Shown one piece after another: positions 8,957 through 18,269 of a DNA stretch of 64,000 bases. The stretch is from Oricola cellulosilytica (GTDB taxonomy: Bacteria > Pseudomonadota > Alphaproteobacteria > Rhizobiales > Rhizobiaceae), in assembly GCF_019966575.1 (NCBI RefSeq), contig NZ_JAINFK010000004.1, positions 420,867-484,866 on the forward strand, in the 5' to 3' direction. The notes beneath the pieces were generated by a model that did not search any database, was not told the origin of the DNA, and saw only the letters and a program-made list of their open reading frames with translations. The translations under genes and the position numbers were made by a program. How positions within the stretch are numbered: position 1 is the first letter of the stretch; the number at the start of each line of letters is the position of its first letter.

Positions 8957-8976
8957 TAGGGACGCGCAAGGGATTT

Positions 8977-9000
8977 GAAGCCGGGTTCCGACCCGGCTTC
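8977..9000 (+). terminator. Hairpin downstream of rpoH
   Basis: Perfect 9-bp stem gaagccggg / cccggcttc with a 6-nt loop, 20 bases after the rpoH stop. There is no real T-run after it (cctggttg), so termination may be imperfect or Rho-assisted. Confidence 0.6.
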
Positions 9001-9097
9001 CTGGTTGCAGGAACCAACTTCACATCCCGGCAATCGACCGGCATAAGAAGTCGCGGGTTCAACAAGGTTCGGTGGCCTCACCTTGCCTGAAAGCGCA

Positions 9098-9468
9098 TGC
9101 TGGCTGGTCTGATAATGGCTTCGTCACAGCTCAACCTTCTTGAGAAACTGGAAGGGGCAAGCGAGCAGGTCAGGCTCGTGCTGAACGCGATGCACGCTGC
9201 CGGTCGCCTGGAAGCCGACGACCGAGATCAGCAGATCCAAGCCCTGGTGCCGGCTTCTTCACCGCACATTGATTGGCATGCTGAAGCTGGTCGTCGAAAA
9301 GGGCACCGGAAAGCGCCGCCCGGCTCCACGGTTTCGCGGCTAGAAAGACCCATATCAGTCAGGATCGAGGGACGCCTCGTTCATCCGGTTCAACCAGGCG
9401 CCACGGGGTTCGATCCTCGACCGCACGTATCAGGCCTATCGCGCCCGCGAAAGCTCTGCACCAAATAG
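9098..9468 (+). pseudogene. Remnant of a class A penicillin-binding protein gene
   Basis: The 526 bases between rpoH and the next gene hold no intact gene but contain decayed fragments of a bifunctional PBP. In one frame EQVRLVLNAMHAAGRLEADD resembles the segment after the transglycosylase domain. In another frame LIGMLKLVVEKGTGKR (around 9272-9316) matches the block before the KTG box. After a stop codon, near 9343-9400, K-T-x-x-S-Q-D and RDASFIRFNQA in alternating frames recall the family motif KTGTSQDYRDAWF(I/V)GF. The order is that of PBP1-type proteins, but most of the transpeptidase domain is missing and frames shift. An open frame of 123 codons starts at 9097 but its C-terminal half is not protein-like. 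Family assignment is by memory of the motifs. Confidence 0.5.
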
Positions 9469-9482
9469 GAACCGGCATCCGC

Positions 9483-11168
9483 TTAAGGCAGCGGATTTGC
9501 TTCCCACGCGGCGAGCACCTCTTCAAACACCTCTTGGCCGGCTACGCCTTTTTCCAGCGTAATCAGCGCACGCCGTCCGCTGACATACTGCATCGGGATA
9601 TCGATCCACTCCTGACTGCGGATCAGGGCGAGATTGGTCTCGATGGCTGTCTCGGCATCAGTGAGGGCGATCATGAAGATATTGGTATCGAGCGGTGCCG
9701 CCACGCCGATCAGCGCATTGCCAGGATCTTGCTCCGTCTCCTTGAAGGTGATGCGTTGAACGTCCGCGATCCCGCGTCCTTCGAAAGTATTCGGAACCCG
9801 GTAGAACAACTCGATCACATGGCTTGCGGGGAAAGTCTCGTCAGCGTTGCGGCGGATCGTCATCTCCATCGTCAGTCCCAGTTCGGGAACGCTCGCCTCG
9901 GCGCGGACGGCCGGCTCGACCGGGGCGTCGCCGCCAGGCGATTCCTGTACGACCGACCAGACGGTGGCCCCCGACTCTGCCGTTCCGGCCTGCGCTCCGG
10001 TCCTTTCCTGATAGAAAATCGCCCGCTGGCCGACCGGAAGTGGTGACTGCGTCCCGGTTCCCGCAGGCGTGTCGCCGGCCGTACCCGCGTCATCCGGCCC
10101 GGCTGTTCCGGATTCGGTCGCGGTGTCTTCCGTCAGACCCGCCACTGATGTTCCTTCGCCCGTCCTATCCGGCGTACCGGCGGGGCCTTCGTCGACCTCC
10201 CGGCCATCGGAGGTAAGGCGCTGCGTAAACTTCTCCGGTCCGTCGGTCCCCGGCGTGGATTCGCTGACCGCCGGATCCGGTGAATCGGCCGGAACCTCTG
10301 CCTGCTCGCTGCCGGCTGTGTCCTCTACTGTGACGGATTGGCTTTGCACGCTGCGAACCGGCACTCCGTTTTCAATCGTTTCCGTAACCGATGGTCCGGT
10401 GGATTCGAACAGCGCCATGATGCGATCTTGGTTGGCGTAGGCGAGGTACCCGCCACCCGCCAGCAGCAGGACAAGAGCGGCAGCCAGCAGCAATCCCCGA
10501 TAATTGCGCCGCTCCGGCGTCGGCAAACTCCGCTCGGTTTCTGTCTCGTCTATCGGCTCCTCGACAGGTTCACGTGGCTCGGAACGCGGCTCGGCGATGA
10601 CAACTTCCTCCGGCTCCTCGAAGACCTCGAGTTCCGGCTCTTTCTCTTGTTCGGCAAGAAACGCCTCCAAGGCATCGACCTCGTCAGCTGGCTCACCCAC
10701 GGGTTCCACCGGGTCGTAGGTAGGATCGTGCAATTCGTCGACGGGCTCGACCGGGTCGTGAACGGTTTCGGCGGGATAATTGGCAGTCTCCTCCGACGCC
10801 GTTGGATCAACCGCTTCGGGAGCCTCGTGGCCGGATGCATCCGCCTCCGCAATAGTCTCGGATTCGACGGCTGCTGGGTCCTTCGCTGCGGGTATATCGT
10901 CCGCGAACAAATGATCGAGATCGTCGTCGTAGCCGGATTGGGCCTGCTCTGCGACGGCAACGCTATAGGACGCCTCCACCTCCGCGATCGCGGCATCGAG
11001 CTTGGCGAACTGCCGCTGGATCGCCTCCTCCGAGGGCCGCTTTGGCATCGCTTCGATCTGGCGTTCAATTGTCCCCCGCGCACGCTCGTAGACTTTCGAG
11101 CGCATCTCCGGTGTCGGATTCGCCATCCCCTCAAGGGTCCTTCTGAGGACGGCGGAAAAATCTGCCAT
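9483..11168 (-). CDS. Conserved single-pass membrane protein of unknown function
   Basis: 561-aa protein I cannot assign. An N-terminal helical region (residues 1-75, ADFSAVLRRTLEGMANPTPE...) is followed by a very acidic, Pro/Glu/Val-rich disordered stretch (~85-225). One transmembrane helix (GLLLAAALVLLLAGGGYLAY, ~225-245) leads to a second low-complexity Thr/Gly/Glu region, then a compact C-terminal domain (~395-561, from RAIFYQERTGAQ to EEVLAAWEANP). This layout suggests a cytoplasmic N-terminus and a periplasmic domain on a flexible linker. It lies 36 bases downstream of purA on the same strand, so the two may share a transcript. Confidence 0.8.
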   Translation of the reverse strand: MADFSAVLRRTLEGMANPTPEMRSKVYERARGTIERQIEAMPKRPSEEAIQRQFAKLDAAIAEVEASYSVAVAEQAQSGYDDDLDHLFADDIPAAKDPAAVESETIAEADASGHEAPEAVDPTASEETANYPAETVHDPVEPVDELHDPTYDPVEPVGEPADEVDALEAFLAEQEKEPELEVFEEPEEVVIAEPRSEPREPVEEPIDETETERSLPTPERRNYRGLLLAAALVLLLAGGGYLAYANQDRIMALFESTGPSVTETIENGVPVRSVQSQSVTVEDTAGSEQAEVPADSPDPAVSESTPGTDGPEKFTQRLTSDGREVDEGPAGTPDRTGEGTSVAGLTEDTATESGTAGPDDAGTAGDTPAGTGTQSPLPVGQRAIFYQERTGAQAGTAESGATVWSVVQESPGGDAPVEPAVRAEASVPELGLTMEMTIRRNADETFPASHVIELFYRVPNTFEGRGIADVQRITFKETEQDPGNALIGVAAPLDTNIFMIALTDAETAIETNLALIRSQEWIDIPMQYVSGRRALITLEKGVAGQEVFEEVLAAWEANPLP

Positions 11169-11204
11169 GTATTCAATCCGTTGTGAGTCTTTTCGGCGCG
11201 TAAC

Positions 11205-12503
11205 CTAGTCTTGAAAGGGGTCGGTCACAAGTATGGTGTCGTCGCGTTCAGGGCTTGTGGAAAGAAGTGCAACCGGCGCGCCGATCAACTCTTCTATATG
11301 CCGAACATATTTAACTGCCTGCGCGGGAAGATCGTTCCACGTCCGCGCGCCAGCGGTTGTGTCCTTCCAGCCCTCGATCGTCTCGTAAATAGGCTCCACC
11401 CGCGCCTGTGCCCCCTGGCTGGCAGGGAAGTAATCGATGGTCTCTCCATCGAGCTTGTATCCGACGCACACGCTGATCTCGTCCAGACCGTCCAGAACGT
11501 CAAGCTTGGTCAGCGCGATACCGGTAATTCCGTTGATCGCAACCGCCTGCCGGACCAGCACCGCATCGAACCAGCCACATCGGCGCTTGCGCCCTGTGAC
11601 GGTTCCAAATTCGTGTCCCCGCTCACCAAGAAACTGGCCGATCTCGTTCTCCTGCTCGGTTGGAAAGGGCCCCTCGCCCACGCGAGTCGTATAGGCCTTT
11701 GTGATCCCGAGTACATATCCGACGCTACCCGGTCCGACGCCGGATCCAGTGGAGGCCTGGCCGGAAATCGTGTTGGAAGAGGTAACGAACGGATAGGTTC
11801 CGTGATCAATGTCGAGAAGTGTGCCTTGCGCGCCTTCGAAGAGAATTCGCGCGCCGCGGCGGCGATGTTCTTCGAGAATTTTCCAGACTCGGTCGATATA
11901 GGGCAGGATGACATGGGCGACCGAACGCAGTTCCTCCATGATCGTCGCGTGCTCGACCTCCTCCTGTCCCAGGCCGCGTCGCAGCGCATTGTGGTGGGTC
12001 AACAGGCGATCGACCTTTTCCGGCAACGTATCCATATTGGCAAGATCCATAACCCGAATAGCCCTGCGTCCAACCTTGTCTTCATACGCCGGACCGATAC
12101 CGCGCCGCGTCGTGCCGATCTTGGTGCCCGAGTTCGAGGCCGCGTCCTCGCGAATTGCATCCAGTTCGCGATGCAGCGACAGAATGAGCGAGGTGTTCTC
12201 AGCGACGCGAAGGCGGTCGGGTCCGATCTCGATGCCTTGATCGCTCAACCGTTCGATCTCGGCGACGAACGCATGCGGATCGAAAACGACGCCGTTGCCG
12301 ATGATCGAGAGCTTTCCCTCGCGCACAACGCCGGACGGCAAAAGCGAAAGCTTGTAGCTGACCCCGTCGATGACAAGCGTATGTCCTGCGTTATGCCCAC
12401 CTTGGAAGCGCACGACCACATCAGCCCGCTCTGACAGCCAATCGACGATTTTGCCCTTGCCCTCGTCTCCCCATTGGCTGCCGATCACAACGACGTTGGT
12501 CAT
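11205..12503 (-). CDS. purA: Adenylosuccinate synthetase PurA
   Basis: 432 aa, the usual length. It converts IMP, aspartate and GTP to adenylosuccinate, the first committed step to AMP. The N-terminal P-loop-like motif [16 protein letters not shown] with its catalytic Asp is intact, as are [12 protein letters not shown] (catalytic His), [14 protein letters not shown] and [13 protein letters not shown]. It lies upstream of the unknown membrane-protein gene. The 183 bases between its start and the divergent EamA gene contain no other gene I can support. Confidence 0.97.
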   Translation of the reverse strand: MTNVVVIGSQWGDEGKGKIVDWLSERADVVVRFQGGHNAGHTLVIDGVSYKLSLLPSGVVREGKLSIIGNGVVFDPHAFVAEIERLSDQGIEIGPDRLRVAENTSLILSLHRELDAIREDAASNSGTKIGTTRRGIGPAYEDKVGRRAIRVMDLANMDTLPEKVDRLLTHHNALRRGLGQEEVEHATIMEELRSVAHVILPYIDRVWKILEEHRRRGARILFEGAQGTLLDIDHGTYPFVTSSNTISGQASTGSGVGPGSVGYVLGITKAYTTRVGEGPFPTEQENEIGQFLGERGHEFGTVTGRKRRCGWFDAVLVRQAVAINGITGIALTKLDVLDGLDEISVCVGYKLDGETIDYFPASQGAQARVEPIYETIEGWKDTTAGARTWNDLPAQAVKYVRHIEELIGAPVALLSTSPERDDTILVTDPFQD

Positions 12504-12686
12504 ATTGCTCGCTTTCCAATTTTAGCATCAAACCCGCGAGGTCTTAGACGGTGACCGCGCAAAGCGCGACTCTAAATCGCGCTTCAGTCGCATATCCCAT
12601 CGTTCTGCGATGCAAAATGTGCCCGGTTTACGGCAGAAGACGGATCGGATAGCAAGCCGTTCTTGCCGCAACCGGACATTTCCCCG

Positions 12687-13601
12687 ATGCCATCGTCGAA
12701 TTCGAGCCGTGTCGCGTATGCCTTTCTTTGCTTCACGGCGTTGTTTTGGGGAGGAAACGCCATCGCCGGAAAACTTGCGGTGGGCCATATATCACCAATG
12801 ACCCTCACGGCGGTCCGGTGGATCATAGCGTTTCTGATCCTCGCCTCGTTCAGCCTGCCCCAGCTCCGGCGCGACTGGCGGAATATCCGTCGCTATTTGC
12901 CGCTTCTTCTTGCTTACGGGATGACCGGCTTTGCCCTGTTCAACATCGCACTCTACACCGCGCTCAACCACACTTCCGCGATCAATGTCACGATCGAGCA
13001 ATCGGGAATGCCGATGCTCGTTTTCCTGGCCAATTTCCTGCTATTTGGAATGCGGGTCACGCTTGCCCAGATCGTCGGCTTCCTGATGTCGATTCTCGGC
13101 GTTGCGCTTACCGCGGCCAACGGCGACCTCGGGCGACTTGCTGCGCTCGACATCAACCGTGGCGACGCGATCATGCTGTTGGCGGTTGTTCTTTACGGGG
13201 GCTATTCCGTGGCGCTACGCTGGAAGCCGGCCCTGCACTGGAAGTCGCTTATGACGGTTATGTCGTTTTCCGCCATGGTGACCGCCTTGCCGTTCGCTGT
13301 TTGGGAGCAGGCATCGGGAAGCGGCAAGCTGCCTGACCTCACCGGACTTGCTGTCGCTCTTTACACGGCGGTCTTTCCGGCCATTCTCGCCCAGATCTTC
13401 TACATGCGGGGTGTAGAGATGATCGGCAGCAATCGCGGCAGCCTGTTCATCAATCTTGTTCCGGTGTTCGGAACGCTGCTTGCAATCGCTATTCTGGGAG
13501 AGGCTTTCTATCCCTATCACGCCTTGGCGTTGATCCTTGTGATTGGCGGAATCTGGCTTGCGGAGCGGGGCGCAGGCAGGCCAAAAAAATCCGGTGGTTG
13601 A
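12687..13601 (+). CDS. DMT-superfamily exporter with two EamA domains
   Basis: About 304 aa of almost continuous hydrophobic segments (about ten transmembrane helices) in two EamA repeats, residues ~10-140 and ~155-295. The first helix carries LFWGGNAIAGKLAVG, typical of RhaT/EamA proteins. It is probably an inner-membrane metabolite or amino-acid exporter; the substrate cannot be told. The ATG at 12687 (MPSSNSSRVAYAFL) is preferred over an in-frame TTG at 12663; neither has a strong RBS. The stop lies just after a 10-bp repeat arm (13591-13600) whose inverse is at 13655-13664. Confidence 0.85.
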   Translation: MPSSNSSRVAYAFLCFTALFWGGNAIAGKLAVGHISPMTLTAVRWIIAFLILASFSLPQLRRDWRNIRRYLPLLLAYGMTGFALFNIALYTALNHTSAINVTIEQSGMPMLVFLANFLLFGMRVTLAQIVGFLMSILGVALTAANGDLGRLAALDINRGDAIMLLAVVLYGGYSVALRWKPALHWKSLMTVMSFSAMVTALPFAVWEQASGSGKLPDLTGLAVALYTAVFPAILAQIFYMRGVEMIGSNRGSLFINLVPVFGTLLAIAILGEAFYPYHALALILVIGGIWLAERGAGRPKKSGG

Positions 13602-13740
13602 CGTCAGACCGCGCTTTCAGGTCAAACCTTCGCCCATATTGAGGCGCGTCCGGGCAACCACCGGATAACGTAACGTAACACAAAAAGGCCGCCGAACGAA
13701 GCCGGTGGCAATCACAAATTTAACCGTGCGGATATCTTTG

Positions 13741-15333
13741 CTAGACGTCAAACACCAACGGCTTGGCGGACAGGATCTCCGGGAAGGCGCGAACCTGGTC
13801 GAGAACCTCCTCGCTGACGCGCTCGTCGACGTACAGAAGCGCGATAGCATCGCCGCCGGGCCGGTTTCGCCCTAGCTGGAAGTTGGCGATGTTTACGCCA
13901 TGCTTGCCGAATGTGGTTCCGAGGATGCCGATGATGCCCGGCGCGTCGTTGTTGGTCGTATAAACCATGTGCTGGCCGATCTCGGCATCGAGGTTGATGC
14001 CCTTGATCTGAATGAACCGCGGCTTGCCGTCTGAGAAGACCGTGCCGGCCACGGAGCGGGTCTGGTTCGCGGTCTTGACGGTCAGCTTGATGTAGCCATC
14101 GAAGACGCCAGTCTTATCGCGTTTGATCTCCGAAACGACTATACCCCGCTCCTTCACCATCACTGGAGCCGAGACCATATTGACGTCGGCCACTTGCGGG
14201 CGGATCAATCCGGCAAGCGCGGCGCTGGTAAGCGCTTTACCGTTCATCTCGGCGGTTGATCCGTCATAGAGGATTTCGACCTCCTTGATCGCGCTTTCGG
14301 TCACCTGCCCGACAAATGCGCCAAGAACTTCGGCAAGCTTGACGAATGGCCGCAGTCGCGGCGCCTCTTCGGCGGTGATAGAGGGCATGTTGATCGCGTT
14401 CGTGACCGCGCCCTTGATCAGGTAATCTGACATCTGTTCCGCCACTTGCAGCGCCACGTTCTCTTGTGCTTCCGATGTCGAAGCGCCGAGATGTGGTGTG
14501 CAGACCACGTTCGGCATGTGAAACAGTTCGTTTTTCGTAGCGGGTTCGACCTCGAAGACGTCGATGCCCGCACCGGCAACCTTGCCGCTTCTCAGGCCCT
14601 CGACCAGATCTTCCTCCACAATGAGTCCGCCGCGCGCGCAATTGATGATGCGCACGCCGTCCTTCATCTTGGCGATCGCCTCAGCGTTGATAATGTTGCG
14701 TGTTTTATCGGTCAGCGGCGTGTGCAGCGTGATGAAATCGGCCCGAGCGAACAGCTCGTCCAGTTCCACTTTCTCGATCCCCAGTTCCACTGCGCGTTCC
14801 GCCGACAGGAACGGGTCGAAGGCGACGACGTGCATTTTCAGGCCGACTGCCCTGGCGGCGACGATCGAGCCAATGTTGCCGCAGCCGATAAGACCAAGCG
14901 TCTTGCCGGTAATCTCGACGCCCATGAACTTTGACTTTTCCCACTTGCCGGCGCGGGTCGAGTTATCCGCTTCCGGGATTTGGCGGGCGACGGCGAAAAT
15001 CATCGCAATGGCGTGCTCGGCCGTCGTGATCGAGTTGCCGAAGGGCGTGTTCATCACGATGATACCCCGTCGCGACGCGGCGGGAATATCCACATTGTCG
15101 ACCCCGATACCCGCGCGGCCGATCACCTTCAGCTTCGTGGCCGCGTTGATCAGTTTCTCGGTGACCTTCGTGGCCGAGCGGATTGCGAGCCCGTCATAGT
15201 CGCCTATGACCTCGAGCAGTTTGTCCTTGTCCTTGCCGAGGTCGGGCATGAAATCGACATCCACCCCCCGATCCCTGAATATCTGTACGGCGGTTTCGGA
15301 AAGTTTGTCGGAAACGAGTACGCGCGGCGCCAT
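13741..15333 (-). CDS. serA: D-3-phosphoglycerate dehydrogenase SerA
   Basis: 530-aa long-form SerA that oxidises 3-phosphoglycerate with NAD+ in the first step of serine synthesis. The start at 15333 (MAPRVLVSDKLSETAVQIF) has AGGAGG upstream; the frame extends further into serC but without support. It has a Rossmann motif GLIGCGNIGSIVA (~145-157), NCARGGLIVEEDL with the catalytic Arg region, and CTPHLGAST with the catalytic His. An intervening (ASB) domain is followed by a C-terminal ACT domain (NNDAPGIIGILGTTFGKHG), the usual serine-feedback module. It follows serC by 64 bases in the same operon. Confidence 0.97.
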   Translation of the reverse strand: MAPRVLVSDKLSETAVQIFRDRGVDVDFMPDLGKDKDKLLEVIGDYDGLAIRSATKVTEKLINAATKLKVIGRAGIGVDNVDIPAASRRGIIVMNTPFGNSITTAEHAIAMIFAVARQIPEADNSTRAGKWEKSKFMGVEITGKTLGLIGCGNIGSIVAARAVGLKMHVVAFDPFLSAERAVELGIEKVELDELFARADFITLHTPLTDKTRNIINAEAIAKMKDGVRIINCARGGLIVEEDLVEGLRSGKVAGAGIDVFEVEPATKNELFHMPNVVCTPHLGASTSEAQENVALQVAEQMSDYLIKGAVTNAINMPSITAEEAPRLRPFVKLAEVLGAFVGQVTESAIKEVEILYDGSTAEMNGKALTSAALAGLIRPQVADVNMVSAPVMVKERGIVVSEIKRDKTGVFDGYIKLTVKTANQTRSVAGTVFSDGKPRFIQIKGINLDAEIGQHMVYTTNNDAPGIIGILGTTFGKHGVNIANFQLGRNRPGGDAIALLYVDERVSEEVLDQVRAFPEILSAKPLVFDV

Positions 15334-15397
15334 GGCGGCCTCCTGGAAGTCGAAAGAAATAAGGATGGCGAGGCGGCTAACCGCCGCCCCGGTAGAA

Positions 15398-16576
15398 TCA
15401 GGCAGCGGCCCTGAGGCTCGCCCTCTCACTCTCGAAGGCCCAGTCGAGCCACGGCATCAACGCCTCGAGATCGGCGGTCTCCACCGTGGCGCCCGCCCAT
15501 ATGCGGAGTCCCGGCGGCGCATCGCGATAGGCTCCGATGTCGTAGGCCACATCCTGCTTGTCCAGCAGGGCGACCATCCCTTTCGCGAAGGCTGCCTGCT
15601 CGTCACCGGACAGAGCCGTTATTGCCGGATCGACGATCTTCAAACAGACGGAGGTATTCGAGCGAGTCGCGGGATCGACGGCGAGATTTTCCAGCCAGGA
15701 GGACGCATCGACATGGCTCTGGATTGTCTTGAAATTGGCATCTGCGCGCGTAGTCAGACCGTCCAGACCGCCAGCGTTCTTCGCCCAGTTGAGCGCATCG
15801 ATGTAGTCTTCTACGCAGAGCATGGACGGCGTGTTGATGGTCTCGCCTTTGAAGATGCCCTCGATGAGCTTGCCACCCTTTGTCAGCCGGAAGATTTTCG
15901 GCAAGGGCCACGCCGGAGTATGGCTCTCCAAGCGCTCGACGGCGCGCGGAGAAAGGATCAGAACGCCGTGCCCCCCCTCGCCGCCCAACACCTTTTGCCA
16001 CGAGAAGGTGGTCACATCGAGCTTGCCGAAATCGAGACGCTGCGCGAAGGCGGCGGAGGTCGCGTCGCATATCGTCAGGCCGTCGCGATCGCCGGGAATA
16101 AAATCACCGTTTGGAACGCAGACGCCCGAAGTCGTTCCGTTCCAGGTAAAGACGACGTCCCGGTCAAAATCGATCTGCCCGAGATCGGGCAACTTGCCGT
16201 AGTCCGCCTCGATGCAGCGGACGTCGTTGAGCTTCAACTGCTTCACGGCATCCGTCACCCAGCCGGTACCGAACGATTCCCAGGCGACCATGTCGACGCC
16301 GCGCGGGCCGAGCAGCGACCACATCGCCATCTCGACGGCGCCCGTGTCGGAGGCCGGCACAATGCCGATCAGGTAGTTGTCGGGAACCTGAAGAACTTCG
16401 CGGGTGAGGTCGATTGCCTCCGCCAAGCGCGACTTTCCCGGCTTCGAACGATGCGATCGTCCGAGAACAGAAACGTCAAGCGCTTCCGGCGTCCAGCCCG
16501 GACGCTTCGCACATGGGCCTGAGGAAAAACGGGGATTGGCCGGACGGACGTCCGGCGTGGGCATGGTCGCAGTCAT
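15398..16576 (-). CDS. serC: Phosphoserine aminotransferase SerC
   Basis: 392-aa PLP enzyme of the alphaproteobacterial SerC type, transferring an amino group from glutamate to 3-phosphohydroxypyruvate. The start at 16576 ([20 protein letters not shown]) is preceded by AAGGA. The family opening [18 protein letters not shown] and the PLP-lysine segment [16 protein letters not shown] are clear. It is the first gene of the serC-serA pair. The 178 bases upstream to the truncated porin gene hold no other gene I can support. Confidence 0.96.
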   Translation of the reverse strand: MTATMPTPDVRPANPRFSSGPCAKRPGWTPEALDVSVLGRSHRSKPGKSRLAEAIDLTREVLQVPDNYLIGIVPASDTGAVEMAMWSLLGPRGVDMVAWESFGTGWVTDAVKQLKLNDVRCIEADYGKLPDLGQIDFDRDVVFTWNGTTSGVCVPNGDFIPGDRDGLTICDATSAAFAQRLDFGKLDVTTFSWQKVLGGEGGHGVLILSPRAVERLESHTPAWPLPKIFRLTKGGKLIEGIFKGETINTPSMLCVEDYIDALNWAKNAGGLDGLTTRADANFKTIQSHVDASSWLENLAVDPATRSNTSVCLKIVDPAITALSGDEQAAFAKGMVALLDKQDVAYDIGAYRDAPPGLRIWAGATVETADLEALMPWLDWAFESERASLRAAA

Positions 16577-16754
16577 GGATCTATCCTTCCAGATAGTAAG
16601 CCTCTCGTTGGGGAGAGGTGTCCCACGTGCGGCGTTATCGCTTCGACGCGTCGCGGTCAAGCCGATTTCTGGCCTGAATGCGTCATTATCTGCAACTAGT
16701 CGGCCATAATGTCTGTGCCGGGAATTTGGAGCTCGATCCTGCTAGTGCCCGACG

Positions 16755-17105
16755 TCAGTTTCGGCTCGCGACAATCCGTTTCCGCAAGCCGTCCGGAGCA
16801 GTTCTCGACTGCTGAAGGCCGTTCGACCGGGAAGCCGCATCCATTCTGTGGGTGAGCCGCTCCGCGCTGAAACTGGAAAGCAACCCGAACGACCGGCTGC
16901 CAGACATTCCGACATCGTGTTCGCTGCCGAGATGGAGTCCGAGGTCGCCGCGTATGTACCAGCCCGAACCTAGTTCCGCGGGTCTGGCGGAGGTCGTATG
17001 GTCGGCGAACGCCGGCTTGTCCGTGTCGGCAATGGCAGCGTTTGTGCCGGTGAGGCAGAGCGCGGCAATCGCGGCCCGGATCATTCGAATTATCGCGTTC
17101 GTCAT
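16755..17105 (-). pseudogene. Truncated Omp25/RopB-like outer-membrane protein
   Basis: From the ATG at 17105 the frame gives a signal peptide (MTNAIIRMIRAAIAALCLTG, cleavage near NAAIA) and then SGWYIRGDLGLHLGSEHDVG. This matches the first barrel strand of the intact neighbour at 17277-18131 (SGWYLRGDIGYAWNDF). After about 65 residues barrel-like sequence stops, and the rest (SRSNGLQQSRTAPDGLRKR) looks like out-of-frame coding. The product would be 116 aa against about 280 for the family. I read it as a tandem paralogue that has lost its 3' part; a genuine short exported protein is the alternative. A perfect CtrA-type box lies 73 bases upstream. Confidence 0.55.
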
Positions 17106-17177
17106 GGTAGGGTACTCCCGCTTTGACCGGAACGTGATGGCTCGCCTGCCCTCTTCACACACTATTAACGGCAACCG

Positions 17178-17192
17178 TTAAGTCCCGGTTAA
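17178..17192. promoter_or_regulatory. CtrA-type box upstream of truncated OMP gene
   Basis: TTAA-GTCCCGG-TTAA matches the full CtrA consensus TTAA-N7-TTAA exactly. It lies 73 bases upstream of the ATG at 17105, within usual promoter distance. A second half-site (attaa) follows at 17200. Function is inferred from the consensus. Confidence 0.5.
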
Positions 17193-17227
17193 GCATGCCA
17201 ATTAAGAACGTTTCCGCGCAAACGAAA

Positions 17228-17256
17228 ACGTCCCGATCGCTTGGCGATCGGGACGT
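17228..17256 (-). terminator. Rho-independent terminator of the OMP gene
   Basis: 13-bp stem (acgtcccgatcgc / gcgatcgggacgt) with a 3-nt loop, 20 bases past the stop of the minus-strand outer-membrane protein gene. In the minus direction it runs into ttttcgttt. A strong, canonical terminator. Confidence 0.85.
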
Positions 17257-17276
17257 CGTTATCTTTGCTGATCCGT

Positions 17277-18131
17277 TTACTTGTAGACCGGCAACGGTTC
17301 GGGCTGGAACACGACCTGCGTCGGCTCGGCACAATTGCCGAACTTGTAGCGAACGCCGGCCCGGATTTCGTGGCTGTCGATACCCTTGTCGTACACCGGT
17401 CCGGTTCCCGCAGCGTAGCCAAACGGGCTACCGCCCTCGATACGGCGGAATCGATAGCCCAGATCCGCGGCGACGCGGCAGCTTACATCAACCGATACGC
17501 CGGCCATGACAGCGTAGGCGAACCGCCACTCTGCATTGCCCCAATGCGAAACGCTCGGATCGCAAGACGACGGATTTGCGGCGTCACAGGCCGTATTGGT
17601 CAGGTTGCCCCAATCAACATGCGCTCCGCCGAAGCCGGCGCCGACATAAGGAGTGAACCTGCCGTATGTGCCAAGATCGACATAGGCGTTGACCATCAGC
17701 GCCAAGGCGGAAGCCGTGGCAACGTCTGTGGAGATACAGTCTGTCGCAACGCCGCACGAGCCGCGCGTCGATCCCTCGAAATCGGTTTCGAACCAGTCGA
17801 TGGTCACGTCGCTGCGCAGATAGCTGTTTATCTGGTACCCGACGCCAGCGCCGTATGTGAACGACCCCTTCAAGTCACCTGCGAGGGAATTGCTTCCTGC
17901 CACCACACCGCCTGGGAAGGTGTAATAATCGGCACCGCGAAAATCATTCCATGCATAGCCGATGTCGCCACGCAGATACCAGCCGCTCACCTCGCCCGGC
18001 ACATGTTCGGGAGCCTCGAATACGGGGGCCTCGATAATCGGCGGCTCGTAAACGTCAGCGGCCAAGGCTGGGATCGCGCTGGCCACCAGCGCCGCGGTGC
18101 CGAGTAGGATGTTTTGTGCAGCGAATTTCAT
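17277..18131 (-). CDS. Outer-membrane beta-barrel protein, Omp25/RopB-like
   Basis: 284 aa with a Sec signal peptide (MKFAAQNILLGTAALVASAI, cleavage after PALA). The mature start ADVYEPPIIEAPVFEAPE is a Pro-rich spacer, followed by an eight-stranded barrel beginning SGWYLRGDIGYAWNDF and ending RAGVRYKFGN, then a tail rather than the usual terminal aromatic. Two Cys pairs occur in extracellular loops (SCGVATDC, CDAANPSSC). This architecture is that of the Omp25/Omp31/RopB group of Rhizobiales surface proteins. A perfect CtrA-type box lies 74 bases upstream and a strong terminator follows. A truncated paralogue is directly downstream. Confidence 0.88.
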   Translation of the reverse strand: MKFAAQNILLGTAALVASAIPALAADVYEPPIIEAPVFEAPEHVPGEVSGWYLRGDIGYAWNDFRGADYYTFPGGVVAGSNSLAGDLKGSFTYGAGVGYQINSYLRSDVTIDWFETDFEGSTRGSCGVATDCISTDVATASALALMVNAYVDLGTYGRFTPYVGAGFGGAHVDWGNLTNTACDAANPSSCDPSVSHWGNAEWRFAYAVMAGVSVDVSCRVAADLGYRFRRIEGGSPFGYAAGTGPVYDKGIDSHEIRAGVRYKFGNCAEPTQVVFQPEPLPVYK

Positions 18132-18204
18132 CTTTCGTTCCTTCCACCAGCCAATGCTCGAGTACAGGGTTGCAATGTCTGCGGCGGATACTGGCGCGGA
18201 AAGG

Positions 18205-18219
18205 TTAAATCCGACTTAA
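18205..18219. promoter_or_regulatory. CtrA-type box upstream of the Omp25-like gene
   Basis: TTAA-ATCCGAC-TTAA is a perfect TTAA-N7-TTAA site, flanked symmetrically by GG and CC. It lies 74 bases upstream of the ATG at 18131. CtrA control of an Omp25 gene is known in Brucella, which supports but does not prove the reading. Confidence 0.55.
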
Positions 18220-18269
18220 CCGTCTTTCTTTACCGTAATTGCTGTCGATGCGATCATCGCGGAAATGGA

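Noticed and set aside
9097..9468. 123-aa plus-strand frame as a real gene
   Set aside because: Its second half is not protein-like, and PBP motifs appear in other frames of the same DNA, fitting a pseudogene better.
10338..11186. 282-codon plus-strand frame opposite the unknown membrane protein
   Set aside because: Arg/Leu/Gly-rich antisense frame typical of GC-rich DNA; no start signals.
12528..12826. Two short minus-strand frames upstream of purA overlapping the EamA gene
   Set aside because: Compositionally odd, mostly antisense to the EamA start, no RBS or recognisable motif.
13591..13664. 10-bp inverted repeat between the EamA gene and serA as a terminator
   Set aside because: The loop would be 54 bases and no T-run follows; one arm lies within the EamA stop region.
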